DNA from: an archaeon
GTDB taxonomy: Archaea; Thermoproteota; Nitrososphaeria; Nitrososphaerales; Gagatemarchaeaceae
Direction: 5' to 3'
Assembly: GCA_021822995.1 (NCBI GenBank)
Contig: JAKAPN010000007.1
Span: forward strand, 1 to 12,334
Length of the DNA stretch: 12,334 bases
Of this stretch, positions 5,582-12,334 are shown piece after piece. The position numbers were made by a program, and so were the translations under genes. Numbering within the stretch: position 1 is the stretch's first letter; the number at the start of each line of letters is the position of its first letter. Below the pieces are notes generated by a model, which had not been told where the DNA came from, did not search any database, and saw nothing but the letters and a program-made list of their open reading frames with translations.

Positions 5582-7035
5582 CCAACGAAGCTGCTAGCTG
5601 CGCTAGAAGCGAAACTGATTACCTGCTGAGGGAAGAGACCTATCCCGATTATGAGTCCCACCATGACCGCAAAGACCATGACGAACCAGAATGGCTCTTT
5701 CACTTTCTCAGTGCTTTCAGGGTCATCGATGTACATCCTCTTGATCAGCCATGCGTAGTACCCGAGGCTGAAGGCGGAGTTCAGGATGGCAGCTAGAGCC
5801 AGCCAAGCGTAGGGGCCGTTGGCGACCGATAGTACCAAGATTAGCTTGCTCCAGAATCCGCTTAGGGGCGGGACGCCCGCCAGACCGAGGAACGCGACCG
5901 CGAGGGTGAACGCCGTCAGCGGCATGCGCCGCGCGAGGCCGTCGTATGCCTTCAGGTCGCTTCTCCTGAGCTGCATTGCCACCAGCGCTGCCGCAAGGAA
6001 GGCCACCCCCTTCATGACAGAGTGGTTGATGACGTGGAAGATCGTCCCTGTAAGCCCAAGAGAAGCCGCCGCAGAGCCAGGGGCGTTCGAGAATGCGACG
6101 AACCCGATGAGCATGTAGCCGGCCTGCGCGATGCTGGAGTATGCGAGCAGCCTTGTCATGCTCTTCTGGGTGAGGGCGGAGACGTTTCCGAGGGTCATGG
6201 TCAGGACGGCGAGGACAGCGAAGACGTTCGCCATCGTGAACAGAGGGCTCTGCGTCACAACATAGATGGTGGTAATCGCGAGGAGGACCCTGATCGCTGC
6301 TATGAACCCGGCTTTCTTCGTGGCCGCTGCTAGCAGCGTGCTGATGGTGGTAGGGGCGCCTTCGTACGCGTCAGGTATCCACATGTGGAATGGTACTATC
6401 GACATCTTGAACCCGAAGCCTGCGACGAAGAGGAGAGTGGCGACCCCGGCCAACGCGGTCGGATGGTTGACGAACTGTTGCACTACCTGCGAGATCTGGG
6501 TGCTTCCGGTTAGGCCATAGGCAAGGCTGATGGCGTAGAGTATTACGGCCGACGACATGGCGCCGATGATGGCGTACTTCACTGACGCTTCGTTCGAGCG
6601 GATCTTCTTGTCGAACCCTGCCAGCACGTAGGTCGGGAGGCTCATGAGCTCCCATGAGACGAAGAGCAGCAGCAGATCCTGGGCGTAGGCCAGCAGGACC
6701 ATGCCGAGGGCGGTGAACGCCAGCAGGCTGTAGTACACGGGGTTGCTGGGACCCTTCTGGTAGTCGATAGAAGCCAAGGCGACGGCAAGGGTCACCCCGA
6801 CCGTCACGAGCGCGAAGATCCCGCCGAGCTTGTCTGGGGCGATCAGGTTCCCCGACCAAGAGACTTGAGTTGGGTTGATGGTGAACATCAGAAGGAACAC
6901 CATCGCGACCCCTAGCGCCAACGACAGGAGGTAACCTGGAAGCTTCTCGGAGCTCCTCTTTGACAGCTGGAGCAGGGGGAGGAGCAGAGCCGCTCCGGCG
7001 AGGATGACGATGGCTCCTGTCAGGTAGTCGATCAT
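5578..7035 (-). CDS. nuoN: NADH-quinone oxidoreductase-like complex I subunit N (antiporter-like membrane subunit)
   Basis: NuoN is one of the proton-translocating subunits of the complex I membrane arm. The 485-residue, roughly 14-helix product carries the key charged residues. Glu129 is in SWELMSLPTYVLAGF (TM5), and Lys210 is in GFGFKMSIVPFHMWIPDAYE (TM7). The Lys240/Lys241 pair is in LLAAATKKAGF (TM8), and Lys397 is in PPLSGFWSKL (TM12). The frame is open further upstream inside nuoM, but ATG 7035 fits: it overlaps the nuoM stop in an ATGA arrangement and has AAGGGG nine bases upstream. It is the last gene of the operon and ends against atpI. The function is as in the canonical subunit and nothing appears broken. 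The electron donor of the complex cannot be told from this arm. Confidence 0.95.
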   Translation of the reverse strand: MIDYLTGAIVILAGAALLLPLLQLSKRSSEKLPGYLLSLALGVAMVFLLMFTINPTQVSWSGNLIAPDKLGGIFALVTVGVTLAVALASIDYQKGPSNPVYYSLLAFTALGMVLLAYAQDLLLLFVSWELMSLPTYVLAGFDKKIRSNEASVKYAIIGAMSSAVILYAISLAYGLTGSTQISQVVQQFVNHPTALAGVATLLFVAGFGFKMSIVPFHMWIPDAYEGAPTTISTLLAAATKKAGFIAAIRVLLAITTIYVVTQSPLFTMANVFAVLAVLTMTLGNVSALTQKSMTRLLAYSSIAQAGYMLIGFVAFSNAPGSAAASLGLTGTIFHVINHSVMKGVAFLAAALVAMQLRRSDLKAYDGLARRMPLTAFTLAVAFLGLAGVPPLSGFWSKLILVLSVANGPYAWLALAAILNSAFSLGYYAWLIKRMYIDDPESTEKVKEPFWFVMVFAVMVGLIIGIGLFPQQVISFASSAASSFVG

Positions 7036-8525
7036 GATGCCAGCCCCTTCAGGAACTGCGCCACCGGGAGGGCGGGGGTGAGGACGAGGTAAGAGGCCAC
7101 GATCAAGACCACCAGTGGAATGAGAAAGACCGCGAAGCCGGCCACGTCTGCCCACCCCATGTCGTGAACGTCATGGCCGCCCTCCGCGGGCGAAAGGACC
7201 GTCCGCTTGATCATCCACAGGAAGTAGCCCGCCGTCAGCACCGGGACGAGTATGGAGATCGCCGTAAAGGCCGAGGCTGAGATGCCCGCCGATATCACCA
7301 TGAACTCCGCAAGGAAACTTGCGAATGGAGGCAGCCCCATAGCCGCAGCAGACCCGAGCATCAGAATGGCGGCGGTGCGAGGCATGATCTTCCCCAGCCC
7401 CTTGAGCTTCGGGATCTCTCTGGTCCCTGCCGAATGTTGTATGAAGCCCGAGAGCATGAAGAGACACCCGACCGCGAGTCCGTGGGTGAACATCTGGAAG
7501 ATTGCTCCCTGGATGCCGAGCAGGTTCCCAGAAACCAGGGTCGCGTAGGCTCCGAAGAGGACGAAACCCATGTGGTTGATGCTGGTGAATGCTATCATCT
7601 TCTTCATGTCCTTTTGTAGGATCGCTGCCACGGCCCCGTAGAACATCGAAAAAAGCCCCAGACCCAAGAAGACCCACGCGTACTCCGCCGACGCGTTGGG
7701 GAAGAGCCCGATGCTGATCCTCAGAAACCCGTACCCACCCATCTTGAGGAGGACCCCGGCCAGGAGGACGGAAATCGGGGCGGGTGCCTCCACGTGGGCG
7801 TCGGGGAGCCATGTATGGAAGGGGAAAAGCGGCAGCTTCACCGCGAAGCCGATGAACGACGCGAGCAGCGGGAGGTACTCCAGCGCAACGGGGACCTGGT
7901 GGGTCAGGAGCAGCGTCTGAATCGCCGGTATGTCGAACGTCGGGGTGGACATCCCCATGTAGAAGTAGAGGAACCCCAGCAGCATCACGGTGCTGCCGGC
8001 GAAGGTGAAGATGATGAACTTCAGCGCGGCGTACTTCCTCCTGGGGCCGCCCCAGACTCCGATGAAGAAGAACATCGGGATGAGCACTACTTCCCAGAAG
8101 ATGTAGAACAGGATGAGGTTCAGGGAGGAGAAAACCCCCATGATGGCTCCCTCGAACAGGAAGATCAGAGAGTAATACTCTGCCTCGTGGTGGTCGATCA
8201 GCTTCCTCGAGCCGTAAATGGCCAGGACGGTCAGGAGGGCTGAGACGAAAAGCAGGGGGGAACTGAGCCCGTCTGTTCCGACCAGGTAGTCGAGCCCGAA
8301 GTAGCTGAAGCTTACCCAGGAGTACCTCTCTTGGAAGAGGTACTGACCGGGTGCCGGCGGGGTCGCGTAGACCTGCCAGAAGATGTAGGCCGTGATGAGC
8401 ACCACCACCGTCGAGATTGCCAGCGACCCGTAGATGCCAAGCCTCCTGTTCACCTTGAACAGAGCGTAGACTATCGGCGTGGCGAAGAGTGGGAGTGCGA
8501 TGAGCAGCGAAAGAACGAAGCTCAT
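7032..8525 (-). CDS. nuoM: Complex I subunit M, canonical copy (antiporter-like membrane subunit)
   Basis: The 497-residue product has all the residues expected of a working NuoM proton channel. Glu145 is in YIFWEVVLIPMFFFIG (TM5), and Lys230 is in GFAVKLPLFPFHTWLPDAH (TM7). Lys261 is in LLAGVLLKMGGYGFLR (TM8), and Glu407 is in GLPPFASFLAEFM (TM12). The WLPDAHVEAP loop is intact. Start ATG 8525 overlaps the TGA of nuoL (ATGA), with GGGGGT about ten bases upstream; ten further in-frame codons upstream lie within nuoL and are not used here. The gene is the fourth of the five nuo genes in the window and is probably translated by coupling. A second, divergent M-type gene lies two genes upstream. 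Confidence 0.95.
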   Translation of the reverse strand: MSFVLSLLIALPLFATPIVYALFKVNRRLGIYGSLAISTVVVLITAYIFWQVYATPPAPGQYLFQERYSWVSFSYFGLDYLVGTDGLSSPLLFVSALLTVLAIYGSRKLIDHHEAEYYSLIFLFEGAIMGVFSSLNLILFYIFWEVVLIPMFFFIGVWGGPRRKYAALKFIIFTFAGSTVMLLGFLYFYMGMSTPTFDIPAIQTLLLTHQVPVALEYLPLLASFIGFAVKLPLFPFHTWLPDAHVEAPAPISVLLAGVLLKMGGYGFLRISIGLFPNASAEYAWVFLGLGLFSMFYGAVAAILQKDMKKMIAFTSINHMGFVLFGAYATLVSGNLLGIQGAIFQMFTHGLAVGCLFMLSGFIQHSAGTREIPKLKGLGKIMPRTAAILMLGSAAAMGLPPFASFLAEFMVISAGISASAFTAISILVPVLTAGYFLWMIKRTVLSPAEGGHDVHDMGWADVAGFAVFLIPLVVLIVASYLVLTPALPVAQFLKGLAS

Positions 8526-10714
8526 GGTAGGAAGACCCCCTGCCCAGCCTGCCACATCGCCACCAACATGAACGCGATCAGCAAGATGATCCCGACCGCG
8601 AAGAGGAGGGCGTACTGTTCGACCACGCCTGTCTGAAGCCTCCGGAAGGCCCTCGAGAGCGATTGCCCGAGCTCTGAGAACCCGTTCGCGGCCCCGTCGA
8701 TGATGTTAACGTCTACCCAGTTGCTCGCCCCGGATGCTGCAACTCCCAGAGTGGACCCGGCTTCGTTTACCCTGAAGAGCCCCTTGTAGTCGAAGTTGTC
8801 GCTGACCCAGCGAGAGAACGCGATTGGAGCATTGACGAAGACCTTGTAGTACACGGCGTTGATGTACCATCTTTTCTCCAGGAAGTTGTAAAGGCCGTGC
8901 ATGAACCCGGTTTCTCCGACGAACCTTGTAGGAGGCGTTCTCCTTGCCATGTATATGACCGCAGCGGCGAAGAAGCCGATTACAACTATCGCCAGCGTCA
9001 GCCCAGCGGGTATGGCTTCGACCGTCCCTGAAGGAGCGGCCATCGACACGTTGGGGAAAAGGTAGCGGATGTAGCTCTGCGCCGCTGCCTGCAAGGTCGC
9101 GTCTACGTTGAGGGAGGGGATAACGAGGCCCGCGGACGCTACCAGCCCGATGACTACCGTAACCCCAGCGAGTATGGAGTAGGGGACCCACATTATGGGG
9201 CTAGGCTCGTGGACATGGTGCCCTTCGGCCTCCACCTGCGCGAGCCGCTTGCTCCTGTCACCGTAGAAGACCATGCCGAGCATCCTGAACGAGTAGAAGG
9301 CGGTCAGTCCCGCCGTCAGGGCCCCCACAGCGAACAAAGCGTACTGGCCCGAGCCCCATGCCGCGCCGAGGACCGCGTCTTTGCTCCAGAAGCCGCTGAA
9401 GGGAGGGATCCCCGAGAGCGAAGCGGCTGCGATCATGACAGCGGCGAAAGTGAGCTTCATCTTGTCGCGCATGCCTCCCATGTCGCTGATGTATTTCGAG
9501 TCAGCGGCGTGAATGAGCGCGCCGGCGGCGAGGAACAGGCAGGCCTTGAAGATGGCGTGGCTCATCAGTTGGTAGAGAGCTGCCGACAGCCCGAGCGCGA
9601 AGTTTGTGGACAGGCCAGCCACACCAACGGCGAGCATCATGTAGCCGATCTGTGAGACCGTCGAATAGGCCAGGATCTTCTTCAGCTCGAACCCGACGAG
9701 AGCCTGGCTGGCCGCCAGTATCGCCGTGAAGGCGCCGATCCAGGCGACGGTCATGAAAAACGGTTGGACTGTGCCTACGCCCAGGTTCGGGTCTGACAGG
9801 GCGATGAAATAGAAGATTGGGGCGATTCTCGCGATCAGGACCACCCCTGCCTTCACCATCGTCGCCGCGTGTATCAGGGCCGAGACCGGAGCCGGACCAG
9901 CCATGGCGTCGGGGAGCCACTCGTGAAGTGGGAACTGCGCGGACTTTCCGACGGCTCCCCCGAAGATAAGGAGCCCAACCGGCACCAGCAGGCCGTTCGA
10001 ATACAGGTGCTGGAACCAAAGTCCCTGGTCGCCGGCCAGGGCGTGGTAGTTGAAAGTCCCGGAATAGTAGAACAGGATCAGAATGCCGGCGAGCATAGCC
10101 ACGTCGCCAATCCTCGTCATGACGAAGGCCTTCATTCCAGCGTGAGACGGCGAGTACGCCTGCTCCTCCCCCAGTGCTTTTTCGCCCGGCGTCCCGACCC
10201 AGTCTTTAGTCTCGTCCTTCCAGTAGTGGCCTATCAACGCAAAGCTGCAGAGTCCCACCATCTCCCAGCCGACGAAGAGCGAGAGCAGGTTGTCAGAGAG
10301 GATGATGAGCTGCATGCTCCCGATGAAGAGGATTACGAAGAAGAAGTAGCGATTGTGGCCGCCGTCTTCCTTCATGTACTCGAGGCTGTAGAGTATGATC
10401 AGGAAGCTTACCCAGGCGATTATGTTCGTCAAGATGGCAGTGTAGGAATCTGTGAGGACCCCCACTGTGATTCCCAGCCCTGAAATCCAGGGGATGCTCG
10501 TTGCCAACGGAGGGACGCTTGTCACGTTGGGGGAGTGCCCCTCGAGGACCGGGAGGAGCATGGTGAACGCGAAGGCCGCCGACACGAACGCGGACGCGAC
10601 GGCCGCGAAGTCCCCGAGCCGCCCGGCCTTCCGGAGCGCCAGGGTGACTAGCGCCCCCACATATGGGACGATGAATATCAGCCAGACGAAATACGACGGA
10701 ATGGCGAAGACCAT
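8522..10714 (-). CDS. nuoL: Complex I subunit L (terminal antiporter-like subunit with lateral helix)
   Basis: NuoL is the distal proton channel of complex I and carries the long lateral helix that clamps the membrane arm. Its 730 residues exceed the roughly 610-660 typical of bacterial NuoL. Key residues are Glu151 (FVGWEMVGLCSF), Asp204 (TRIGDV), Lys257 and His264 (GKSAQFPLHEWLPDAMAG), His282 and Lys288 (IHAATMVKAG), Lys345/Lys346, His386 (LMSHAIFKACLF) and Lys445 (GFWSKDAV). The C-terminal part has TM15 (about 571-590), the lateral amphipathic segment (about 592-697, with EKRWYINAVYY and RRLQTGVVEQYA) and a final anchor helix (about 701-721). The extra length comes partly from a polar loop at 165-192 and an apparent insertion near 641-668. 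ATG 10714 follows the upstream stop by one base, with GGAGGG ten bases before it. Confidence 0.95.
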   Translation of the reverse strand: MVFAIPSYFVWLIFIVPYVGALVTLALRKAGRLGDFAAVASAFVSAAFAFTMLLPVLEGHSPNVTSVPPLATSIPWISGLGITVGVLTDSYTAILTNIIAWVSFLIILYSLEYMKEDGGHNRYFFFVILFIGSMQLIILSDNLLSLFVGWEMVGLCSFALIGHYWKDETKDWVGTPGEKALGEEQAYSPSHAGMKAFVMTRIGDVAMLAGILILFYYSGTFNYHALAGDQGLWFQHLYSNGLLVPVGLLIFGGAVGKSAQFPLHEWLPDAMAGPAPVSALIHAATMVKAGVVLIARIAPIFYFIALSDPNLGVGTVQPFFMTVAWIGAFTAILAASQALVGFELKKILAYSTVSQIGYMMLAVGVAGLSTNFALGLSAALYQLMSHAIFKACLFLAAGALIHAADSKYISDMGGMRDKMKLTFAAVMIAAASLSGIPPFSGFWSKDAVLGAAWGSGQYALFAVGALTAGLTAFYSFRMLGMVFYGDRSKRLAQVEAEGHHVHEPSPIMWVPYSILAGVTVVIGLVASAGLVIPSLNVDATLQAAAQSYIRYLFPNVSMAAPSGTVEAIPAGLTLAIVVIGFFAAAVIYMARRTPPTRFVGETGFMHGLYNFLEKRWYINAVYYKVFVNAPIAFSRWVSDNFDYKGLFRVNEAGSTLGVAASGASNWVDVNIIDGAANGFSELGQSLSRAFRRLQTGVVEQYALLFAVGIILLIAFMLVAMWQAGQGVFLP

Positions 10715-10715
10715 C

Positions 10716-12230
10716 TCAGCCGATCCCTCCGCTGGTGACTGCGTTCGCGAACCCGATGAGGAACTTCGAGACTAGGTCGGGGTAGATGCCTATGAGAATC
10801 GACACAACCACGATTGCCAGAAGAGGGACGGTCATCGTAAGCGGCGCCTCTTTCACCCCGTCCAGTCCCGATGCTAGCGGCCCGAAGAACATCCTCTTGA
10901 TGGGCCAGAAGGTATAGGCGACGGTGAACAATGTCGCGATGAGCCCTAGTATCGCCACCGCCAAGTACGCGCCGGAGCCCTGGGCACCCTTTGAGAATAT
11001 CCCTGCAAACATTATCCACTCGGACTGGAAGCCGCTCGTGGGCGGGACTGCGGAGAGTATGAGCGCGCCAAGGACGAACAGCGCCGCGGTGAAAGGCATC
11101 TTGGCCGCGAGCCCCCCTAACTTCCTCACGTCCCTGGTCCCGACCTGGGTCACGATGATTCCGGCGACAGCGAACATCACGAATTTGCCGAGTATCTGGC
11201 TCCCGAAGAAGAAGACCGCGCCGGCAGCACCAAGAGCGGAAGTGCTCGCCAGCCCCAGCACCGAGTAGGCCGTCTGGCTCATGGTCGACCATGCGAAGAT
11301 GTACTTTACGTCGTTCTGGACCATGGCCACCATGCCACCGTAGAACATCGTGAGCACGGCCCATGCCATCAGGGGGAGGCTGAACGCGCTGAAGATCGAA
11401 GTCATCCCGAAAAAGAGGACCCTGGCTATCACGTAGACCCCTATCCCCGACACCACAGCCATTGTGGGGGCGAATGAAGTGGGTGGCTCGGCTTCAGTTA
11501 TCGGCAGCCACATGTGGACCCCGAAGACCGCCATTTTGACCAGCCAGCCGACCAGGATCAGCCCTACGATCCAGTACGCGAGGGAGTTGGACGAGGCGGC
11601 GGCAAGTGACGCTGGGGTGAGGTTGAAGGTCCCGGCGGCCGAGTAGAACAGCGCGATTCCGGCGAGGAAGATGAACGCGCCAAGCTGGTTCCAGATGATG
11701 TAGATTATCGCCACCCGCTCTTTCTGCACGTAGCCGAACAGGCTGATTATCACGAAGGTCGGGACTAGGACCAGCTCGAGGAACAGGTAGAGCTCGACCA
11801 GGTTGGTCGAGAAGACTATCCCGATCAGCCCAGCGCCGACCAGAAGGAAGTTCAGATAGTATAGGCCGAGCCTTGAAGGCTTGTCCTCGCCATAGAGGAT
11901 CTTGATCCTCGCCTGCATGTACGGCATGGAGTATACGGCAGTGGCCGCAAGGACGAGGTTGACGAGGACGGCTATGGGGAAGCTGAGCCCGTCAGCGAGG
12001 AACCCGAAGGTGAGTCCTGCGCTGGGTGCCCAAGCATAAGACTCGGCAGGGACCGCGCCTCCGGAGAAAAGGACTGGGCCGTCCGCGAAGACGAGTGCCG
12101 CAGTTGTGATGAAGAGCGCTGCGAAGGCGACCCAGCCCACCCGTCTTCCGAGCCAGGGTGCCGCGAGGTAGCACAGCGCAGCTGCGACGATGGGTATGAC
12201 GACCGAAGACAGGAGCAGATACTGGTACAC
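10716..12230 (-). CDS. nuoM: Second, divergent NuoM-type antiporter-like subunit of complex I
   Basis: The 504-residue, roughly 14-helix membrane protein belongs to the Nuo/Mrp antiporter superfamily and is closest in layout to NuoM. TM5 Glu152 (LYLFLELVLVPTF), TM7 Lys232 (GWLVKMAVFGVHMWLP) and TM12 Glu404 (PPTSGFQSEWIM) are conserved. It departs from the canonical copy at two places: the WLPDAHxEAP loop reads WLPITEAEPP, and the TM8 lysine is replaced by Gly262 (VVSGIGVYVIAR). The start is GTG 12230, with GGAG ten bases upstream. The gene sits between nuoK and nuoL and is one base from nuoL. It is most likely an additional pump module of the same complex rather than a free antiporter. A role as an MrpD-like subunit is the alternative, but the neighbouring nuoK and nuoL argue against it. 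Confidence 0.92.
   Translation of the reverse strand: MYQYLLLSSVVIPIVAAALCYLAAPWLGRRVGWVAFAALFITTAALVFADGPVLFSGGAVPAESYAWAPSAGLTFGFLADGLSFPIAVLVNLVLAATAVYSMPYMQARIKILYGEDKPSRLGLYYLNFLLVGAGLIGIVFSTNLVELYLFLELVLVPTFVIISLFGYVQKERVAIIYIIWNQLGAFIFLAGIALFYSAAGTFNLTPASLAAASSNSLAYWIVGLILVGWLVKMAVFGVHMWLPITEAEPPTSFAPTMAVVSGIGVYVIARVLFFGMTSIFSAFSLPLMAWAVLTMFYGGMVAMVQNDVKYIFAWSTMSQTAYSVLGLASTSALGAAGAVFFFGSQILGKFVMFAVAGIIVTQVGTRDVRKLGGLAAKMPFTAALFVLGALILSAVPPTSGFQSEWIMFAGIFSKGAQGSGAYLAVAILGLIATLFTVAYTFWPIKRMFFGPLASGLDGVKEAPLTMTVPLLAIVVVSILIGIYPDLVSKFLIGFANAVTSGGIG
10725..10730 (-). promoter_or_regulatory. Shine-Dalgarno sequence of nuoL
   Basis: GGAGGG on the minus strand lies ten bases before ATG 10714, inside the 3' end of the upstream nuoM-type gene. 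It confirms the nuoL start and shows that internal operon genes use SD-led initiation, unlike the apparently leaderless genes on the left of the window. Confidence 0.65.
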
Positions 12231-12236
12231 TTGCGA

Positions 12237-12278
12237 TTACTCCGATGTCTCCGACTTCGGCAAGAGAGAACTGTACAT
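12237..12278 (-). CDS. Possible 13-codon leader ORF in the nuoK-nuoM gap
   Basis: ATG 12278 opens a 13-codon frame (MYSSLLPKSETSE) ending in TAA just before the next gene. GGAGGG at the 3' end of nuoK lies eight bases before this ATG, a better SD than that of the following GTG gene. It might serve translational relay between nuoK and nuoM or be chance. It has no recognisable homology. Confidence 0.2.
   Translation of the reverse strand: MYSSLLPKSETSE
12240..12243 (-). promoter_or_regulatory. Shine-Dalgarno sequence deciding the GTG start of the divergent nuoM
   Basis: GGAG on the minus strand, nine bases before GTG 12230, lies in the 52-base gap after nuoK. No in-frame ATG with a comparable SD was found, and the family N-terminus (short polar start, then a hydrophobic helix) begins right at this GTG. 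Confidence 0.55.
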
Positions 12279-12282
12279 TGTT

Positions 12283-12334
12283 TTAGCCCTCCATGGTCTT
12301 GAGTTCACTGACGTCGACGTCTTCGTGGAGCCTG
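12283..12334 (-). CDS. nuoK: Complex I subunit K, C-terminal end only
   Basis: The last 16 codons read RLHEDVDVSELKTMEG followed by TAA (12285-12283). NuoK proteins characteristically end with a short polar tail after the third helix: an arginine-rich turn, then D(V/I)xxxxxLxG. The position directly upstream of the M/L/M/N antiporter genes is also that of nuoK in most complex I operons. The rest of this roughly 100-residue subunit, including its membrane glutamates, lies beyond the right edge. The call rests on a short tail plus context. Confidence 0.65.
   Translation of the reverse strand, partial: RLHEDVDVSELKTMEG

Noticed and set aside
7036..7155. N-terminal extension of NuoN into nuoM
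   Set aside because: The extra 40 residues are basic and polar, unlike a NuoN first helix, and they are read out of frame within nuoM; ATG 7035 has an SD and an ATGA overlap.
7171..7812. A 213-codon open frame on the minus strand within nuoM
   Set aside because: It is a shifted-frame shadow of the GC-rich nuoM gene, with Arg/Gly/Pro-rich composition and no family motif, while the nuoM frame is fully conserved.
7798..9919. Matching DNA word GCGTCGGGGAGCCA at 7798-7811 and 9906-9919
   Set aside because: It encodes the conserved WLPDA loop in paralogous nuoM and nuoL, so it reflects protein conservation and not a mobile or regulatory repeat.
9501..10019. A 172-codon minus-strand open frame inside nuoL
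   Set aside because: Out-of-frame shadow of nuoL; Arg/Pro/Gly-rich translation without recognisable domains.
10678..11364. A 228-codon minus-strand open frame overlapping the divergent nuoM and nuoL start
   Set aside because: Shadow frame; low-complexity basic composition and no start signals, whereas the overlapping Nuo frames carry the conserved residues.
1..12334. CRISPR array, insertion sequence, integrase/attachment site, toxin-antitoxin or defence genes
   Set aside because: No direct-repeat array, inverted-repeat-flanked gene or such coding motif was seen; the tRNA has no integrase gene or partial duplicate beside it in the window.

Overview
The window looks like a piece of an archaeal chromosome, most plausibly from the Thaumarchaeota/Nitrososphaeria or a related TACK lineage. 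The support is TATA-type promoters about 25 bp upstream of short or absent leaders, a tRNA with an apparent intron, rotary ATPase subunits of the archaeal A-type, a polyprenyl synthase of archaeal style, and a complex I block with a duplicated NuoM-type subunit. The lineage is inferred; no 16S rRNA or other decisive marker is present. Coding density is high, GC content is moderately high, and there is no sign of phage, transposon, CRISPR or plasmid sequence.

Layout. 1-93 is the C-terminal end of a VOC/glyoxalase-fold protein (+). 125-216 is tRNA-Glu(TTC) on the minus strand, with about 17 extra bases in the D-arm. 202-960 (-) is an unrecognised cysteine-rich protein whose stop codon lies inside the tRNA. 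A near-palindromic TATA box around 985-992 appears to serve that gene and a polyprenyl diphosphate synthase (1026-1883, +). After a short gap holding a possible hairpin come the A-type ATP synthase subunits K (1923-2243, -) and C (2315-3382, -). Subunit I (3530-5581, +) is divergent from C. From 5578 to the right edge, everything is on the minus strand and forms the distal half of a complex I operon, read right to left: nuoK (partial), a divergent nuoM-type gene, nuoL, canonical nuoM, nuoN.

How they work together. The nuo genes encode the proton-pumping membrane arm of a NADH:quinone-oxidoreductase-like complex. AtpK, AtpC and AtpI form or attach to the membrane rotor and stator of the ATP synthase that uses the proton gradient. 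The prenyl synthase could supply lipid or quinone side chains. The stretch is therefore an energy-conservation locus. The catalytic ATPase subunits and the peripheral arm of complex I are not in the window.

Most interesting points: the intron-like insertion in the tRNA-Glu D-arm and its overlap with a coding gene; four antiporter-like subunits (NuoK-M-L-M-N order) with a TM8 lysine lost in one and present in NuoL at the equivalent site; an apparent insertion in the NuoL lateral helix; a prenyl synthase lacking the usual block after its second Asp-rich motif; and a convergent stop-codon overlap on a palindromic CTAG.
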